DNA from: a bacterium
GTDB lineage: Bacteria > Auribacterota > Auribacteria > Auribacterales > Auribacteraceae
Length of the DNA stretch: 64,000 nucleotides
Assembly (NCBI GenBank): GCA_024233545.1
Contig: JACKPL010000009.1
Span: 47,725-111,724, forward strand
Reading direction: 5' to 3'
Part shown: positions 49,079 through 59,346 of the stretch, in pieces
How the letters are laid out: every line of letters begins with the position of its first letter
Numbering within the stretch: position 1 is the stretch's first letter
Program-made: the position numbers and the translations under genes
Notes under the pieces: model-generated
Told to the model about the DNA's origin: nothing
Database searches by the model: none
What the model saw: only the letters and a program-made list of their open reading frames with translations

Positions 49079-50513
49079 GAGGCGATCCTTTTTTTATTAC
49101 AACTATTTTATCTTTATCGTTTTCATAATTCAATACAACGTGCCCGTTAATATGTCCGAGCTTTTCCCAATTTTCCCGTTCCATAATCACGTAAGCGGAA
49201 TACTCGATGAGATATTCTTCGAGTTCTTCTTCGGTGAGGATTTCGGGAATAATCCGCCGGAGATAAAAACAAAAGTACGGTTTGGCATAATCAAACGCTA
49301 CAAGGTGGTCTTCCGGCTTTATGATTTTATCCAGCTGACGGCAAAACGGCTCTACGGAGATACGGCTGTTAAGCCACGGTATCAATACCATATATCCGAG
49401 AATACCGAGAAATATGCCTGCCGCAACAACCCCAGCTTTTAACGGAGTAGGACATGTCAACCGGCAGAACAGCGATTCCTTCGACCGCGCCCGTGCATAT
49501 ACAGCAAAATTCTGCAGTGCTTTGCTCACTGCCAATGCCATAAACGGGTACAGCGGCAACAAATAATGCGACTGTTTCGACGGGCATAAACTGAAAAAGA
49601 GAAACGCCGGCAGAAAAAATGATACGGGAAAAAGATAACTTTTCAGCCGGCGGTGTTTAACAATATCCCACACAACCAGAGGGATACACACCGTCCACGG
49701 CATCATGCAGAACGGTGTCTGAAAAATGAAATGCAGAAACGAACGTATATGGTCATAGGGATTAAAAAAACGGTTGACCGTCTCATGCGATATAACGCCC
49801 CATATATCCGGTACCGTTTTATATACATACAGAACCCATGGCAAAACACACATCAATGCACACGAGATTCCAAGCAGAGGGTTAAGAGCGCGCACTTCGC
49901 TCAACCGCCGCGATTTCCATAAATAAACCACAATCCCCATGAACGGCACAAACAAGCCGACCGGCCCTTTGACGTACAGCGCACCGGCGGCACATAAATA
50001 CAGCGCGCAGTAACTGCTTTTTTTGCGCTCAGGATATGTCATCCCGCGGATAAAGAAAAAAACCATGGCGGTTTCAAAAAAAACCAGCATCATATCTAAT
50101 AACGCATACCGCGCATACGAAAAGAAAGAAAACATTGTCGCACAAATGAGAGCGGTATAGAATCCCGTACGGCGATCATACACCATGGTTCCGATTGCCA
50201 TAATGAAGAAGAGCACGCCGACCGCACACACCGCCGCCGGAATACGCGCAATATATTCGGTAATGACATCATCATTCACTGCGCGGGCAAGCACTGCAAC
50301 AGACCAGAAATATAACGGCGGTTTGGTTAAGCGCGGCATTCCATTCAGATGAGGCACCAGCCACTCGCCGCTTTCCAGCATTTCGCGGGCAATCTCTGCG
50401 GTACGCGCTTCCGGCGTACCCCAGAAGTCCCGTTTTCCCAACCCGAAAAAGAAGAGGATCACGCCAGTTATTCCAATCAATATATATAAATATGCTGTAT
50501 GCCGAACACGCAT
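49032..50513 (-). CDS. ArnT-like glycosyltransferase
   Basis: 493 residues, about ten membrane segments. The first periplasmic loop is GTPEARTAEIAREMLESGEW with Glu35; the usual preceding Asp is Pro here. It continues with TKPPLYFWSVAVLA. A C-terminal soluble part begins near residue 400. It probably takes a sugar from the polyprenyl phosphate made by the overlapping family 2 enzyme. The gene begins 72 bases after the histidine-kinase stop and may be in the same transcript. It resembles the product of 8146-9831 but is not a close copy. Confidence 0.88.
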   Translation of the reverse strand: MRVRHTAYLYILIGITGVILFFFGLGKRDFWGTPEARTAEIAREMLESGEWLVPHLNGMPRLTKPPLYFWSVAVLARAVNDDVITEYIARIPAAVCAVGVLFFIMAIGTMVYDRRTGFYTALICATMFSFFSYARYALLDMMLVFFETAMVFFFIRGMTYPERKKSSYCALYLCAAGALYVKGPVGLFVPFMGIVVYLWKSRRLSEVRALNPLLGISCALMCVLPWVLYVYKTVPDIWGVISHETVNRFFNPYDHIRSFLHFIFQTPFCMMPWTVCIPLVVWDIVKHRRLKSYLFPVSFFLPAFLFFSLCPSKQSHYLLPLYPFMALAVSKALQNFAVYARARSKESLFCRLTCPTPLKAGVVAAGIFLGILGYMVLIPWLNSRISVEPFCRQLDKIIKPEDHLVAFDYAKPYFCFYLRRIIPEILTEEELEEYLIEYSAYVIMERENWEKLGHINGHVVLNYENDKDKIVVIKKGSPHARFITRTFNHNTCI

Positions 50514-50585
50514 TAAACACCTTTGCGTTAGTGTGATTAAAATAATCGATAAGATTACTATAGTTCTGTGAAAAAACCAATAATT

Positions 50586-52010
50586 TTAGGTGAATTTTTT
50601 GTAAACAGATGGTTTTGCCGGCAGAAATGAAATACTGAACTCCGCACCTTCACCGAGTGAACTAGTTACCGAAATACGTGCTTTATGAGCAGTGAGGATT
50701 TCTTTGACAATCCCTAATCCCAACCCCAACCCTTTTATATTATGCTCATCGGTGTTGATCCGGATAAACCGCTGAAAAATTTTTTCGTGGTTTTCCGAAG
50801 CAATGCCTCGCCCGTAATCTTTTATCGAAACGAGAACCAATCCGCTTTGAGCAGTCACAGAAAAAATAATTGTACCGTTTTCGAACGAATATTTAACTGC
50901 ATTTTCGAGGAGATTGATACATACGCTTTTAAGTGCATACCGGTCTCCTCGAATGTGAGGCACATCAGCATCAAAACGGTTATGAACGGCAATATTTTTT
51001 GCCTGAATTTTTAACTGAAGCGACTGTTCCGCTTCTACAACTGCTTCACGGATATCGAGTAATTCAAAGCAGTAATTCATAGATAGCGAATCGAGGCGCG
51101 TCAGCAAACGGAGTTTGTCGATCATCGTTTCCAGATACGCTGATTCCTGTTCTACAATGCGCAGGCATTCTTTGAACTCGCCTGAATCGTTGACTTTACC
51201 ATCGCTGAGTATTTCCATAAACCCGCGAATAGTAGTGATGGGTGTCATAAGGTCATGGGCAATATGCGAAAATATAGTTTCGCGTTCTTCTTTCACAATC
51301 CGCAATTTTTCTATCATGCTGTTGAATACGCGGACAAGTGTGCCGATTTCATCTTTGCCGTTTGACGGCTCGATGGTTTTATCGAGTTTTCCGCTGGATA
51401 TTTCTTGAGCAATCTGCTTCATCTGAAGCAACGGCATATAAATACTGCGCGACAATAGGTAATTTAATACCAGCGATATCAGCATTGCCGCAACAAATAA
51501 CGCCGCAATCAACCGGAAAAACCGGTACAAAATCTTTTTCAAGGAATGAAGCGGTGTCGTGATGCGTATAAACCCGATCTGCTGATTGCCATAGGCGAGG
51601 GGCATTACGACATAAATCGACTCTTCTCCATTTAAGCCGGGACGCACGGAATACCCGTACGCTTTGCGGGATATTCTAAATTCTTTCTCTTTTAAGGAAA
51701 TAGGGGTTTCCGGCATATTCCCGTCGGAACGCATGACTACTGTGCCCGTAGTATCGATTACATCAACCACACAATGTTCCTCGACTTCTTCCAACACGAT
51801 TTTCCTGATGCCATCGATATTTTTTTCAGCAAGAGAATGTTCTATCCGGTGTTGATAAAAGAGGTTCAAATCATTAAGCAAATCGTTGATAATAAAATCT
51901 ATGTGCGCTTTTCTGATAAGGAGTGCGGTCGATACAAGGGTTGTAGCAAAAAAAGAGAAGACAACGGTAACGGATATCAAAAAAAGTTTGCTTTTTATTG
52001 TTTTAAACAT
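50586..52010 (-). CDS. sensor histidine kinase (PhoR-like)
   Basis: 474 residues: membrane helix at 8-32, a periplasmic sensor of about 130 residues, second helix at about 160-185, HAMP (RSIYMPLLQMKQIAQEISSG), the H-box FSHIAHDLMTPITTIRG with His252, N-box LLENAVKYSFENG, and G-boxes DYGRGIASENHEKIF and GLGLGLGIVKEI. A full-length class I kinase. Its start overlaps the response regulator by 8 bases. The regulator lies next to a divergent alkaline phosphatase with a Pho-box-like promoter, which supports phosphate sensing; the signal itself is inference. Confidence 0.92.
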   Translation of the reverse strand: MFKTIKSKLFLISVTVVFSFFATTLVSTALLIRKAHIDFIINDLLNDLNLFYQHRIEHSLAEKNIDGIRKIVLEEVEEHCVVDVIDTTGTVVMRSDGNMPETPISLKEKEFRISRKAYGYSVRPGLNGEESIYVVMPLAYGNQQIGFIRITTPLHSLKKILYRFFRLIAALFVAAMLISLVLNYLLSRSIYMPLLQMKQIAQEISSGKLDKTIEPSNGKDEIGTLVRVFNSMIEKLRIVKEERETIFSHIAHDLMTPITTIRGFMEILSDGKVNDSGEFKECLRIVEQESAYLETMIDKLRLLTRLDSLSMNYCFELLDIREAVVEAEQSLQLKIQAKNIAVHNRFDADVPHIRGDRYALKSVCINLLENAVKYSFENGTIIFSVTAQSGLVLVSIKDYGRGIASENHEKIFQRFIRINTDEHNIKGLGLGLGIVKEILTAHKARISVTSSLGEGAEFSISFLPAKPSVYKKFT

Positions 52011-52677
52011 TTTCTGTTAATTTATACCCCATGCCGACAACCGTCTTAATGGCAATGGTATCGGAGATTATTTTTTTTCGTAACGATTTGACGTGTGCAT
52101 CAATGGTTCTCGTTTCGACATCCGTTGTGTATCCCCAAATATGTGTGAGAAGGGCGTCGCGCGATACAACGCGCCCTTTGTTGCGCATTAAATATTTCAA
52201 AAGGTAAAATTCTTTCGGAGTCAATATGACGGGTTTGCCTGCGGCGGTAACCTCAAAAGAGCTTTCGTCCAGAAAGACATCGCCAACAGTGCAAAACGGT
52301 TGCTTTTCTCCATTGCCCCGCTTGAGAACTGCTTTCACCCGTAAGAGCAGTTCACGCGGGCTGAATGGTTTTGTTACATAATCATCAGCGCCGATTTCAA
52401 ATCCGAGAATCCGGTCGATCTCTTCTTTCCTCACCGACAGCATAATGACCGGAATATGCCGTGTACGTTCATTTTGTTTGAGGTTTTTACATACTTGAAT
52501 ACCGTCAATAGAAGGCAGGTTGATATCGAGAATTATCAAATCGGGCACATGCGTACGCGCTTTTTCCAATCCGTCACGGCCATCAAATGATTGGACTACT
52601 TCAAATTTTTCGTGAGTCAAATTCAGATATAACAATTTCTGAATATTTTCTTCGTCTTCTATAACAAGAATTTTCAT
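52003..52677 (-). CDS. OmpR/PhoB-family response regulator
   Basis: From the ATG at 52677 the protein is 224 residues: receiver domain MKILVIEDEENIQ, phosphorylation site Asp51 in LIILDINLPSIDG, Thr/Ser and Lys in SVRKEE and VTKPFSPREL, then a winged helix (FEVTAAGKPVILTPKEFYLL, GYTTDVETRTIDAHVKSLRK). An in-frame ATG at 52716 would add 13 residues but gives a poor receiver start. It probably binds the TTCACA repeats at 52851-52889 in front of the divergent phosphatase gene, and perhaps its own promoter. Confidence 0.92.
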   Translation of the reverse strand: MKILVIEDEENIQKLLYLNLTHEKFEVVQSFDGRDGLEKARTHVPDLIILDINLPSIDGIQVCKNLKQNERTRHIPVIMLSVRKEEIDRILGFEIGADDYVTKPFSPRELLLRVKAVLKRGNGEKQPFCTVGDVFLDESSFEVTAAGKPVILTPKEFYLLKYLMRNKGRVVSRDALLTHIWGYTTDVETRTIDAHVKSLRKKIISDTIAIKTVVGMGYKLTENV

Positions 52678-52850
52678 TCGCTTTTTCCGAATGGTTTGTT
52701 TATTAAACATTTCCATACACTAAAAGTACACTTTAGCCTTTATCTGTTCAAGAAAATCTTTTTTGAGCTTTAGTCACTGAAAGAAACTTTCATTGGAAAC
52801 GAAGCCAAAACCTTTGTTATACGATACCTATGCGTAGAACGCGGTTCATT

Positions 52851-52915
52851 TTCTTAATCATTTCACATACTATTTACAGAAACTTCACATTGTTTTTATA
52901 GCACTGTGATATACT
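52851..52915 (+). promoter_or_regulatory. Pho-box-like promoter of the alkaline phosphatase gene
   Basis: Direct repeats TTCACA (52862), TTTACA (52873) and TTCACA (52884) are spaced exactly 11 bases apart, with a weaker TTCTTA at 52851 in the same register. The -10 sequence TATACT lies at 52910-52915, and there is no -35 box, as expected for an activated promoter. The form matches PhoB/PhoP boxes of the TT(A/C/T)ACA type. The ATG is 38 bases further on. Confidence 0.75.
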
Positions 52916-52953
52916 ATAAAATAAATTATTTATAACCTTATTGAGATTTTCTT

Positions 52954-54471
52954 ATGAATATAAAAAAATACGTGCTTCTCTTTCTGCTCAGTATCTGTTT
53001 TCCGGCGTATAGCGTATCGGATGAATTATCGTCTCAAACTCCGGCAAAATATGTGATTCTTGTGATTGGCGACGCCATGCATCTTACCCACGAGACCGCC
53101 GCAAGCCGTTTCCTCACCGGAACCGGCCGCGGGCTTGTATGGCATACATTCGAATACCAGACATTTGTTACGACATGGGACATAAACACCTATAACCACT
53201 ACGCCAAATCTCTCGGCAAACCGCCTTATGCTCCCGAATCATTCGACCCGAATATCGGATATGATCCCCTCCAAGGAGGAGCCCGCCCTTATCCGTTAGA
53301 AATGCCGCTGGACGATTCGTATTTCCTTGATACGCTCAATGAACGGCTCGACAACCTGACATTTTCGGATAGGATACCGGCAACCGATTCTGCCGCATCC
53401 GCGACCGCCATGGCAACCGGAACAAAAGTGTATCGGGGAACTGTAGCGTGGCATGCTTCATCCGGTAAAAGCGGTGCATTGCCGTCTATCTGCGAAACAC
53501 TTCGCCAGCACGGCGCGGCGATCGGAATTGTCACATCCGATCCGTTCTGCCATGCTACGCCCGCGGCATTTGTAAGCCATAACAGAGACCGAATGCACTA
53601 TTATTCGCTTACCAGCCATCAATACGGAATAGGGATAGCCGATGAAATACTCGCTTTCACCCGTCCGGATGTCGTCATAAGCGGCGGGCACCCGCATTTA
53701 AATAATCCAAAATTCAAGCCGCGCAAAGGATACATCTCTAAACGCCTCTACGAACAAATGAAACAATCCGCTGAATATGTTTTTGTTGAATATAAACCGG
53801 AACACAACGGCGCTCTGGAACTGAAAAATGCCGCGGAACGGGCAGTCAGAGAAAAGAAAAAATTGTTCGGGTTATTCGGCGAAAAAAACGGCTGTATTCC
53901 ATTGCCTCAGGTTCAAAGCGATAACGATACTATCTCAATTACCATGGAATCCACAGAACACCCCTCGCTTGCAGACGCCGCCGTCGCGGCGCTTACCGTA
54001 TTACGCACACACCCGCGCGGTTTTTTTCTCATGGTTGAACAAGGAGGAATCGACCATTCTAACGGAACAAATAATTACCGCAACATGATTCGTGCGGTAT
54101 GCGATTTAAACACAACGGTTTGCGCCATTATCGATTTTGTAAACCAACCCGATGACGAACTCGACTGGGACACTGTCCTGCTGGTTGTAACTTCAGACCA
54201 CGCCGGAGGATACATTCGATTCAACAAAGATATCCCGCTGAAAAAAGGAATTCTGCCTGAACAAAAATTGGAGAAGGGAAAATGGGTATTTCCGAATAAA
54301 GAACTTTCCTACGGAACCAAACACCATACCAATGAATTGGTTTCTCTCTATGCGAAAGGAGCGAGAACGGCTGTATTCGCCGGCTTTGAAGGCAAATGGT
54401 ACCCGCATACAAGAATCATCGATAATACCCACATCTATCACGCACTCAAACAAGCCGCATCTGTAAAATAG
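52954..54471 (+). CDS. alkaline phosphatase
   Basis: 505 residues with a signal peptide (YVLLFLLSICFPAYS). Metal-site motif VILVIGDAMHLTHETA, nucleophile region ATDSAASATAMATGTKV with the phosphorylated Ser in DSA, EQGGIDHSNGTNNY, VVTSDHAGGY and YGTKHHTNELVSLYAKG, all the ligands of the PhoA fold. It frees phosphate from organic esters in the periplasm or outside. The Pho-box upstream and the divergent two-component genes indicate induction by phosphate starvation. Confidence 0.95.
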   Translation: MNIKKYVLLFLLSICFPAYSVSDELSSQTPAKYVILVIGDAMHLTHETAASRFLTGTGRGLVWHTFEYQTFVTTWDINTYNHYAKSLGKPPYAPESFDPNIGYDPLQGGARPYPLEMPLDDSYFLDTLNERLDNLTFSDRIPATDSAASATAMATGTKVYRGTVAWHASSGKSGALPSICETLRQHGAAIGIVTSDPFCHATPAAFVSHNRDRMHYYSLTSHQYGIGIADEILAFTRPDVVISGGHPHLNNPKFKPRKGYISKRLYEQMKQSAEYVFVEYKPEHNGALELKNAAERAVREKKKLFGLFGEKNGCIPLPQVQSDNDTISITMESTEHPSLADAAVAALTVLRTHPRGFFLMVEQGGIDHSNGTNNYRNMIRAVCDLNTTVCAIIDFVNQPDDELDWDTVLLVVTSDHAGGYIRFNKDIPLKKGILPEQKLEKGKWVFPNKELSYGTKHHTNELVSLYAKGARTAVFAGFEGKWYPHTRIIDNTHIYHALKQAASVK

Positions 54472-54560
54472 TAAGCCGGTACACACGAGGTATCTGTGGA
54501 AAAGTAAGCCGTTAGATGAGTTTTCAGTAGCGGCACTATTTGTACCAATGCCACCGCAAT

Positions 54561-57500
54561 TTATAGGCTTTGCTCAACCGCTCTTTGTGCCCGAACCGCG
54601 TCGGCAAGCGGTGGTTCTACAGCAGTAACAGGGAGCTGAGAAACATATTCAATAACTGCATTTTGTACCGCTGTAAGAAAAGGAACAAGATTAACTATCG
54701 GCATACGCCATCCCGGCAAAGCGCGAATCATTTTAAACAACGGCACCTGTAATTGCTCCTGATATGATGCATAGAACAATGATTCCGCCGTTCCGTTGAT
54801 TTCCGGCACAGTTGAATCAAGCCGTACCGGCTTAGCGCTGAACTCGAGAAGGAGTCCCTGCACAGTATCTGCTAAAACGGCATGGCGTTCTAATCCGATT
54901 TCAGAAAGAAACTGATAAATCACCGCTATTTCGGTTATTGTTGCCTGCCGAACCTCCGTTTGAGGCATCTCTGCGACAAGTATGCCGCCGCCCGTCGGAA
55001 GCTCTCCGGAAAACGCATACTGCTCATCGGAAAATTCGTGCAGTTCATCATCGGCTGTGCTCACTGCTGTTTCGGGTTCCGAAACATGTTCGCGCACATA
55101 AAAACCGGCAAAACCGCCGATTGGCAGACGGACATAATACGCAGTATACCCATCACCGACAAAAATTTTATTTTCCTGAAACCCTTTATCGTCTTTTATT
55201 CCGTAAAAAGAATAGGTTGCCCGTTCTTCTCCGTTAAGAGGCACACTCACTACAAATTCTGCTTGTTCTTCAAGAACCCCGCCCTGCCACTGCATAAAAA
55301 GCGAGTCGACTTGAATCAGCCGTACCGACAACTCCGAAGCACGCAACTCATCCGAAAGGGCTATCTGAACATTTTCATGAAGCTTGTTCAGCACACGATG
55401 CGCAAGGCTGGCGACAACTTCCCGCGCAATGAGGTCGGAAGCACCCAACACCACATCCAGAATATCGGTTTGTTCAGAGTCAAGGCGGATCAATGCATTT
55501 TTCCAAAAAGGATTGTTTTTCAAAACCTGATTGTTTTCCAATTCAAGACGATGAACCGCGGCATATTCCTGCATATCATTGAGCGTAGTATAAAACGATT
55601 CAAGAAATGCCACGCCCCACGCATATAGTTGTTCGGTCGGCACGCCTCTTTTGGATGCATCTTCAAGGAAAATAGTTGCAATAAGAAGAGTATCCATATC
55701 TTCATGCCCCGGCATTAAAGCGGTTTCAAGGTCAATATTGACTACTTTGTACGGTGTGCCGGCATCGTCAAGAATCACACGGGCATTGATATTATTTCGA
55801 TCATAGATACCGATCATATATGCTTCTGCCGCCGCTTCGCCAACCAATTGTGCAATTTTATGCGCATGCTCCTCGCCGGCTGTAAAATGGTAGAGCGGAT
55901 AAGAACCGATATCTTCAATCACATGGAATCCGGCAAACGTCCCTATTTCAATCGGTGAGAATGCATAAAAATACGAGGTTCTGCCTAGCATTTTCAATGC
56001 TTCAATGCCGATCACATCGCCGTCATGAGGCAATGCCGATTTAATGTAATACTTTTTCTCGTTCCCGTTTCGATCCGGCACCTCTACCGCAAAAATAAGC
56101 CGTTCCCGTTGCTCATCATAATCGCCCTCGGCGATCAATCCGGCGCGCGATGGATGAACAATTTTTATATCTTCCGGCTGAAGCTCATCCGATATGTCTA
56201 TTTCCGTATTTTGTTTGACATTATTCAAAACATTCAATGCGAGCATCCGCAATTCATCAGTGTCATAAAAACCGAATCCATAGGCGTCATTGAAATAGGT
56301 AATAAATTCGTCAAGATACGATTTGGGGTTATTGACAGTCTCGTCCAAGCGGTTCATGACGGCATTCCAGCCGGGCATCCCCGCTAACCCCGGTACGCGG
56401 CGGAAATCTATTTCATTATCGGAAAAAATGTCTTGAATATACTGCGATTCGGATTTAAATCCCTGCAAAAAGGCATGAATAAGATTGCGCTGTTCTGCGT
56501 CATCTGCGCCACTGCGCCGTGCAACGGCAAGAAAATCGATCATCGGCATAAGCAGTTCTAACGGTTTCTGTTCACGGAGCGAAAGCATATCGTAATAATC
56601 TGCAAAGACGACTTTCGTAATACCGCCCGGCACAGAGCTGACACGTAAATCATCTAACGCTCTTCCCGTCATTCCGAAAAAGTTTGCCTGCGCGGCCGCC
56701 TTGCCGATTTCAGCGGCAAAGAATGATGCGTTCTCAGCGCCAAAACCGCTATCGATTATATTCTGTTCATTTGTAGATTCGGTGAGATAAAAATGAGTAA
56801 ACAGTCCTAACTCATGCTCAACCTCATAGTAACGAGGATTCAAAAGATGCAATACGGAAAACGCCGCAACACCGGTTTGCTGGCTATAGCCAGGCGTACC
56901 TCCCCGCACGCGGTATACAGTCCGTGAACCGTCCGGATTAGGCAGAGAAACGCTCAGCGATACCTGCGGATACCGTTGTCCGGTACGTAAAATGGCGGCA
57001 GTATTTTCTATATGCTCAATTCTCATATCGGGTAGAACCGTGCTATCGATGCCGGCATCCGGATAACGGGCTCCCGCTTTTCGAAGGATATCTTCTGCCA
57101 GTTTCCGCATTGTTGCTTCATCATACGATTGAACGAATTCTGCCGGCGCCGGTTTAACTTCTAGGGAAAGGGTTTCCAGTTTTTTCCGCACTGCAGACTG
57201 GACAGCAGTATGCGAGCTGTCTTGAACGGTGCTCAGAAGCGCATTGAGATAAAATGGTTCATCGAACTCATCCGAACCAACCTGTACCGCCAAAGACAGA
57301 AGTTCCAGAAGATATTCGCCGAACACCTGCCTTGCTTCAGCAGTAACAGTATCTTCCATATAACCTGCACCATACAGTTCCTGCTCGATGCGCCGGTCGG
57401 TAAACCCGCGCATATACTGGACAACAGCAACCGGCGACAATTCGCTAAGTACAGTATTAACCGGCAGAGAATCACTCTGATTCAACTCAACCTGCGCCAA

Positions 57501-59231
57501 CATAACAAGTTTTTCAAACAAAGCCTTTTGGATATCGCTGGTTATGCGCCGGCGATAGTCTGCAATGGATATTCCGCCGGATGTCAGTAAATCTCGGGCA
57601 AGGTTTGTACGCAACTGCTTAAAGTATGGCGCATCGGCAGTCATGAGCCCTAACAGAACGGGAAACGGTATGTATGACGCCGCGGCATTTGGCATATACA
57701 GCTCATTTAATGCCGACTGCATCATGAGCGGCAGATAGATGTCTGCTCCGCCGTTTTCCACCGCAGGAATAATGGTCGCAAAAGAGATTCGGCGCGCCCG
57801 CAAAGTTTCCTGAATAATCCGCGCATGAAATCCTCCTGCTACCACAACCGCTATGCGACGTCCGCTTGTATTCATCTGTTCTAAAAGATTTTCTACCATT
57901 ACCGTACTGCGCCGGTCGGCTGTCGTATAAAACAACCGAGCACGTTCGAGCAGAGCAACAAGTTGTTCGGCACACGCAGAGGCGGCCTGCTCATCTATCG
58001 GTACTGCATAATACTTGTAAATCCGATTCAGCGCCGCTATTACATCCTGCGGTTCATTACTATGGCGCTCCTGAAAATACCTGCTCAATTCGCTGTCATT
58101 CATTCGCAGGCTTAAAAGTTTTTTATACTGATCGACCTGTATTCTAAGACCATTCAGCTGACGGCACATCTGCCGACGGAAATTCGCATCGGAACCATCT
58201 GTTCCCGAAACGGTTTGCTCAATAAGATGCGTACGCAAAGCGGATTCAAGCGCTTCTAACTCGCTAAAGACTCCTGTTGTTCCAATTTGTTCCTTTTTAA
58301 TACACCGCTGGATAAACCGTCCGGATGCCGGATAATCAGTATCCCACGCAATCCCGAACCGCCCCATTGCATTGAGAAACCCGACAGCGGTAAGCCTGCC
58401 AGTCTCAAATTCGAGCACGAATTTCATTGCCTCCTTATAGGAGTGCGCATCAAGGCGGCTCTTCAAATCGGCAAGCAGTTTTTCCCGTTCTTTTCCCAAA
58501 TCAGCTGTATCATCGTATACAGAAGCATCTTGCGATAGATGCGCAATTGCAGATAATTCAGGGTATTCACTTAACGGCACGCCGCACAAACGAGCATTTT
58601 CTGCAAGATAATCAATCCATTCAGTTATAGAAAGGCCGCCTTCCTGCCATGCGCATGCCTTACGTTGAAATTCTTTAAGCCGAACCGGATAAACCGCATT
58701 TTCCGCATCAGTAACCATTTTATTAAGCGCTGACAGTATTTCTTCTGCATTATCCGCCGCCATAATTACCGCTCGAAACTGGCGTAAGTTTTCAATAAAC
58801 AGAGGAAAATGTTCCAATCCTGCCAGAAAAACACCGGTAGCAGAATCATCTGCAATTGCATACTTTTCTACTCCGGTAAGAAACCCTTTTTTCATAAATT
58901 CTCTGCATACTTTTTCTCGGACAGCCGTATCGGGCAGGGAACGGTATACCGCAGGGTTAAGCGTACCTGAAGCTCCTTCTATTCCGATGAAAAAATCAGG
59001 ATATGACATTCGCAGGAACGCTAGAATTTCACTAATGGTATTCTGAACTGAATAATTGCAATGAACGTCCTGAATATAAATAACGAATTTATCCGATTCA
59101 AGAGAACGGTATTCTTCCGCTACTGTTCCGAGAGCCGGCGGCACAGTAACGATATGTTTTTCTGTAGTCGCAAACAAACCGCTGCACAATACAGACATAC
59201 ATATAAAAATACAAGAACGGATAAGTTTCAT
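54561..59231 (-). CDS. giant secreted protein with ChaN/EreA-like start and kinase-like segment
   Basis: 1556 residues, fully open. Signal peptide SCIFICMSVLCSGLFA. Residues 45-110 (IYIQDVHCNYSVQNTISEIL, FFIGIEGASGTLNP) resemble the D-x-H...Q and E-G motifs of ChaN/TraB/erythromycin-esterase-like domains; GRRIAVVVAGGFHARIIQET near 470 may complete that domain. Much of the middle is helical and unassigned. Near 1140, IGIYDRNNINARVILDD and VVNIDLETAL look like the D-x2-N and D-x-E loops of a protein-kinase-like fold. A similar beta-rich unit recurs near 1340-1390. No partner gene is evident. Such giant proteins occur in Omnitrophota-like genomes, by recollection only. Confidence 0.72.
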   Translation of the reverse strand: MKLIRSCIFICMSVLCSGLFATTEKHIVTVPPALGTVAEEYRSLESDKFVIYIQDVHCNYSVQNTISEILAFLRMSYPDFFIGIEGASGTLNPAVYRSLPDTAVREKVCREFMKKGFLTGVEKYAIADDSATGVFLAGLEHFPLFIENLRQFRAVIMAADNAEEILSALNKMVTDAENAVYPVRLKEFQRKACAWQEGGLSITEWIDYLAENARLCGVPLSEYPELSAIAHLSQDASVYDDTADLGKEREKLLADLKSRLDAHSYKEAMKFVLEFETGRLTAVGFLNAMGRFGIAWDTDYPASGRFIQRCIKKEQIGTTGVFSELEALESALRTHLIEQTVSGTDGSDANFRRQMCRQLNGLRIQVDQYKKLLSLRMNDSELSRYFQERHSNEPQDVIAALNRIYKYYAVPIDEQAASACAEQLVALLERARLFYTTADRRSTVMVENLLEQMNTSGRRIAVVVAGGFHARIIQETLRARRISFATIIPAVENGGADIYLPLMMQSALNELYMPNAAASYIPFPVLLGLMTADAPYFKQLRTNLARDLLTSGGISIADYRRRITSDIQKALFEKLVMLAQVELNQSDSLPVNTVLSELSPVAVVQYMRGFTDRRIEQELYGAGYMEDTVTAEARQVFGEYLLELLSLAVQVGSDEFDEPFYLNALLSTVQDSSHTAVQSAVRKKLETLSLEVKPAPAEFVQSYDEATMRKLAEDILRKAGARYPDAGIDSTVLPDMRIEHIENTAAILRTGQRYPQVSLSVSLPNPDGSRTVYRVRGGTPGYSQQTGVAAFSVLHLLNPRYYEVEHELGLFTHFYLTESTNEQNIIDSGFGAENASFFAAEIGKAAAQANFFGMTGRALDDLRVSSVPGGITKVVFADYYDMLSLREQKPLELLMPMIDFLAVARRSGADDAEQRNLIHAFLQGFKSESQYIQDIFSDNEIDFRRVPGLAGMPGWNAVMNRLDETVNNPKSYLDEFITYFNDAYGFGFYDTDELRMLALNVLNNVKQNTEIDISDELQPEDIKIVHPSRAGLIAEGDYDEQRERLIFAVEVPDRNGNEKKYYIKSALPHDGDVIGIEALKMLGRTSYFYAFSPIEIGTFAGFHVIEDIGSYPLYHFTAGEEHAHKIAQLVGEAAAEAYMIGIYDRNNINARVILDDAGTPYKVVNIDLETALMPGHEDMDTLLIATIFLEDASKRGVPTEQLYAWGVAFLESFYTTLNDMQEYAAVHRLELENNQVLKNNPFWKNALIRLDSEQTDILDVVLGASDLIAREVVASLAHRVLNKLHENVQIALSDELRASELSVRLIQVDSLFMQWQGGVLEEQAEFVVSVPLNGEERATYSFYGIKDDKGFQENKIFVGDGYTAYYVRLPIGGFAGFYVREHVSEPETAVSTADDELHEFSDEQYAFSGELPTGGGILVAEMPQTEVRQATITEIAVIYQFLSEIGLERHAVLADTVQGLLLEFSAKPVRLDSTVPEINGTAESLFYASYQEQLQVPLFKMIRALPGWRMPIVNLVPFLTAVQNAVIEYVSQLPVTAVEPPLADAVRAQRAVEQSL

Positions 59232-59346
59232 TCAGTTAACAGGGCTCATTTTTGAAATTGAAAAAATCATGCATCAATTATATCATAAAAAGTGCCGTAA
59301 GGGTAAAAATACCGTGCCCGAGAGAACATAATCAGGTTTTCGGGGG

